NCBI RefSeq assembly: GCF_004803755.1 | Contig: NZ_CP032311.1 | Span: 1,690,501 to 1,754,500 of the forward strand | Direction of reading: 5' to 3' | DNA: 64,000 bases | Source: Pseudomonas sp. DG56-2 | GTDB taxonomy: Bacteria > Pseudomonadota > Gammaproteobacteria > Pseudomonadales > Pseudomonadaceae | Shown here: positions 63,908-64,000 of the stretch, piece by piece | How the letters are laid out: each line of letters begins with the position of its first letter | Numbering within the stretch: position 1 is the first letter of the stretch | Translations under genes and position numbers: made by a program | The notes under the pieces: generated by a model | The model's database searches: none | What the model was told of the DNA's origin: nothing | Seen by the model: the letters and a program-made list of their open reading frames with translations, nothing else

Positions 63908-64000
63908 TCAGCCAAGCAAATCGCTCATTGCGATAATTTGTTCAGCGACCTGAATCAACTTCTGCTGCTTGCTCATGGCCTGGCGGCGCATCAGGGTGTA
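63908..64000 (-). CDS. nasT: NasT-like ANTAR response regulator, C-terminal end (cut by window edge)
   Basis: The last 30 codons and stop of a gene entering from the right. The translation YTLMRRQAMSKQQKLIQVA...DLLG fits the final helices of an ANTAR RNA-binding domain (AYxLLRRxAM-type signature). NasT binds leader RNA and prevents termination upstream of nitrate and nitrite assimilation genes when released by NasS. Its place directly before nasA, whose leader carries an ANTAR motif, supports this. A GGTCGG/CCGACC hairpin lies just after its stop (about 63872-63895). Confidence 0.7.
   Translation of the reverse strand, partial: YTLMRRQAMSKQQKLIQVAEQIIAMSDLLG

Overview
This window is a piece of a Pseudomonas chromosome, most likely from the P. 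putida / P. fluorescens side of the genus. The evidence is a GC-rich, tightly packed gene set with typical Pseudomonas neighbourhoods: accD-folC-SPOR-cvpA-purF-metZ; nadK-phosphatase-rhomboid-yeaC-DUF2797-pepN; the moxR/bat aerotolerance-like operon; NAD-dependent gdhB; ppsR/ppsA; cmaX-crfX-cmpX-sigX-oprF; and cobA-kinase-nasA-nasT. It is mostly core genome. I see no integrase, transposase, prophage, CRISPR array or toxin-antitoxin module.

Layout. 1-6.7 kb: end of accD, folC, a SPOR-domain protein, cvpA-purF with its own promoter, metZ and a short-chain dehydrogenase. 6.7-7.4 kb: a tRNA cluster (one Val, three identical Asp) with a good sigma70 promoter and two intrinsic terminators, one of them inside the cluster. 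7.5-16 kb: a DUF2242 lipoprotein, a tiny ORF, an AraC regulator cotranscribed with a membrane-anchored nitrilase-fold protein that has lost catalytic residues, fadH, a PLP enzyme, a cytochrome b561 and an orphan arsB. 16-23.6 kb: DUF1853, nadK, a metallophosphoesterase, rhomboid protease, yeaC, DUF2797 and pepN. 23.8-29.1 kb: a YCF48-like protein plus RND exporter pair, a periplasmic lactonase-like protein and small proteins. 29.1-34.6 kb: GST-sbcC-sbcD. 34.6-41.5 kb: moxR-DUF58-DUF4381-batA-batB/C-batD. 41.7-45.1 kb: lhgO-MFS transporter under a FadR-type regulator with visible operators. 45.8-54.2 kb: gdhB, then divergent ppsR/ppsA. 54.3-60 kb: hydrolase, rraA and the envelope-stress cluster ending in oprF. 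60-64 kb: nitrate assimilation genes.

How the genes work together. Central carbon and nitrogen control is a theme: glutamate oxidation (gdhB), gluconeogenesis (ppsA with its kinase/phosphatase ppsR), hydroxyglutarate oxidation (lhgO) and nitrate uptake (nasA). Three of these transcription units (YCF48-RND, lhgO-MFS, gdhB) carry an A-rich AAnAAnAA motif just upstream of the ribosome binding site, the signature of Hfq/Crc catabolite repression in pseudomonads.

The most striking regulatory signal is upstream of nasA (63.7-63.9 kb, minus strand). A near-consensus sigma54 promoter is followed within a few bases by two hairpins whose six-base loops both have A at position 1 and G at position 4. 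The second hairpin overlaps the 5' arm of an intrinsic terminator. This is the architecture of an ANTAR antitermination leader, and the partial gene next to it encodes an ANTAR-type C terminus (NasT). A 7-bp tandem repeat abuts the -24 element. The mechanism is known for nitrate-assimilation leaders; the repeat at the promoter edge is the part I have not seen described.
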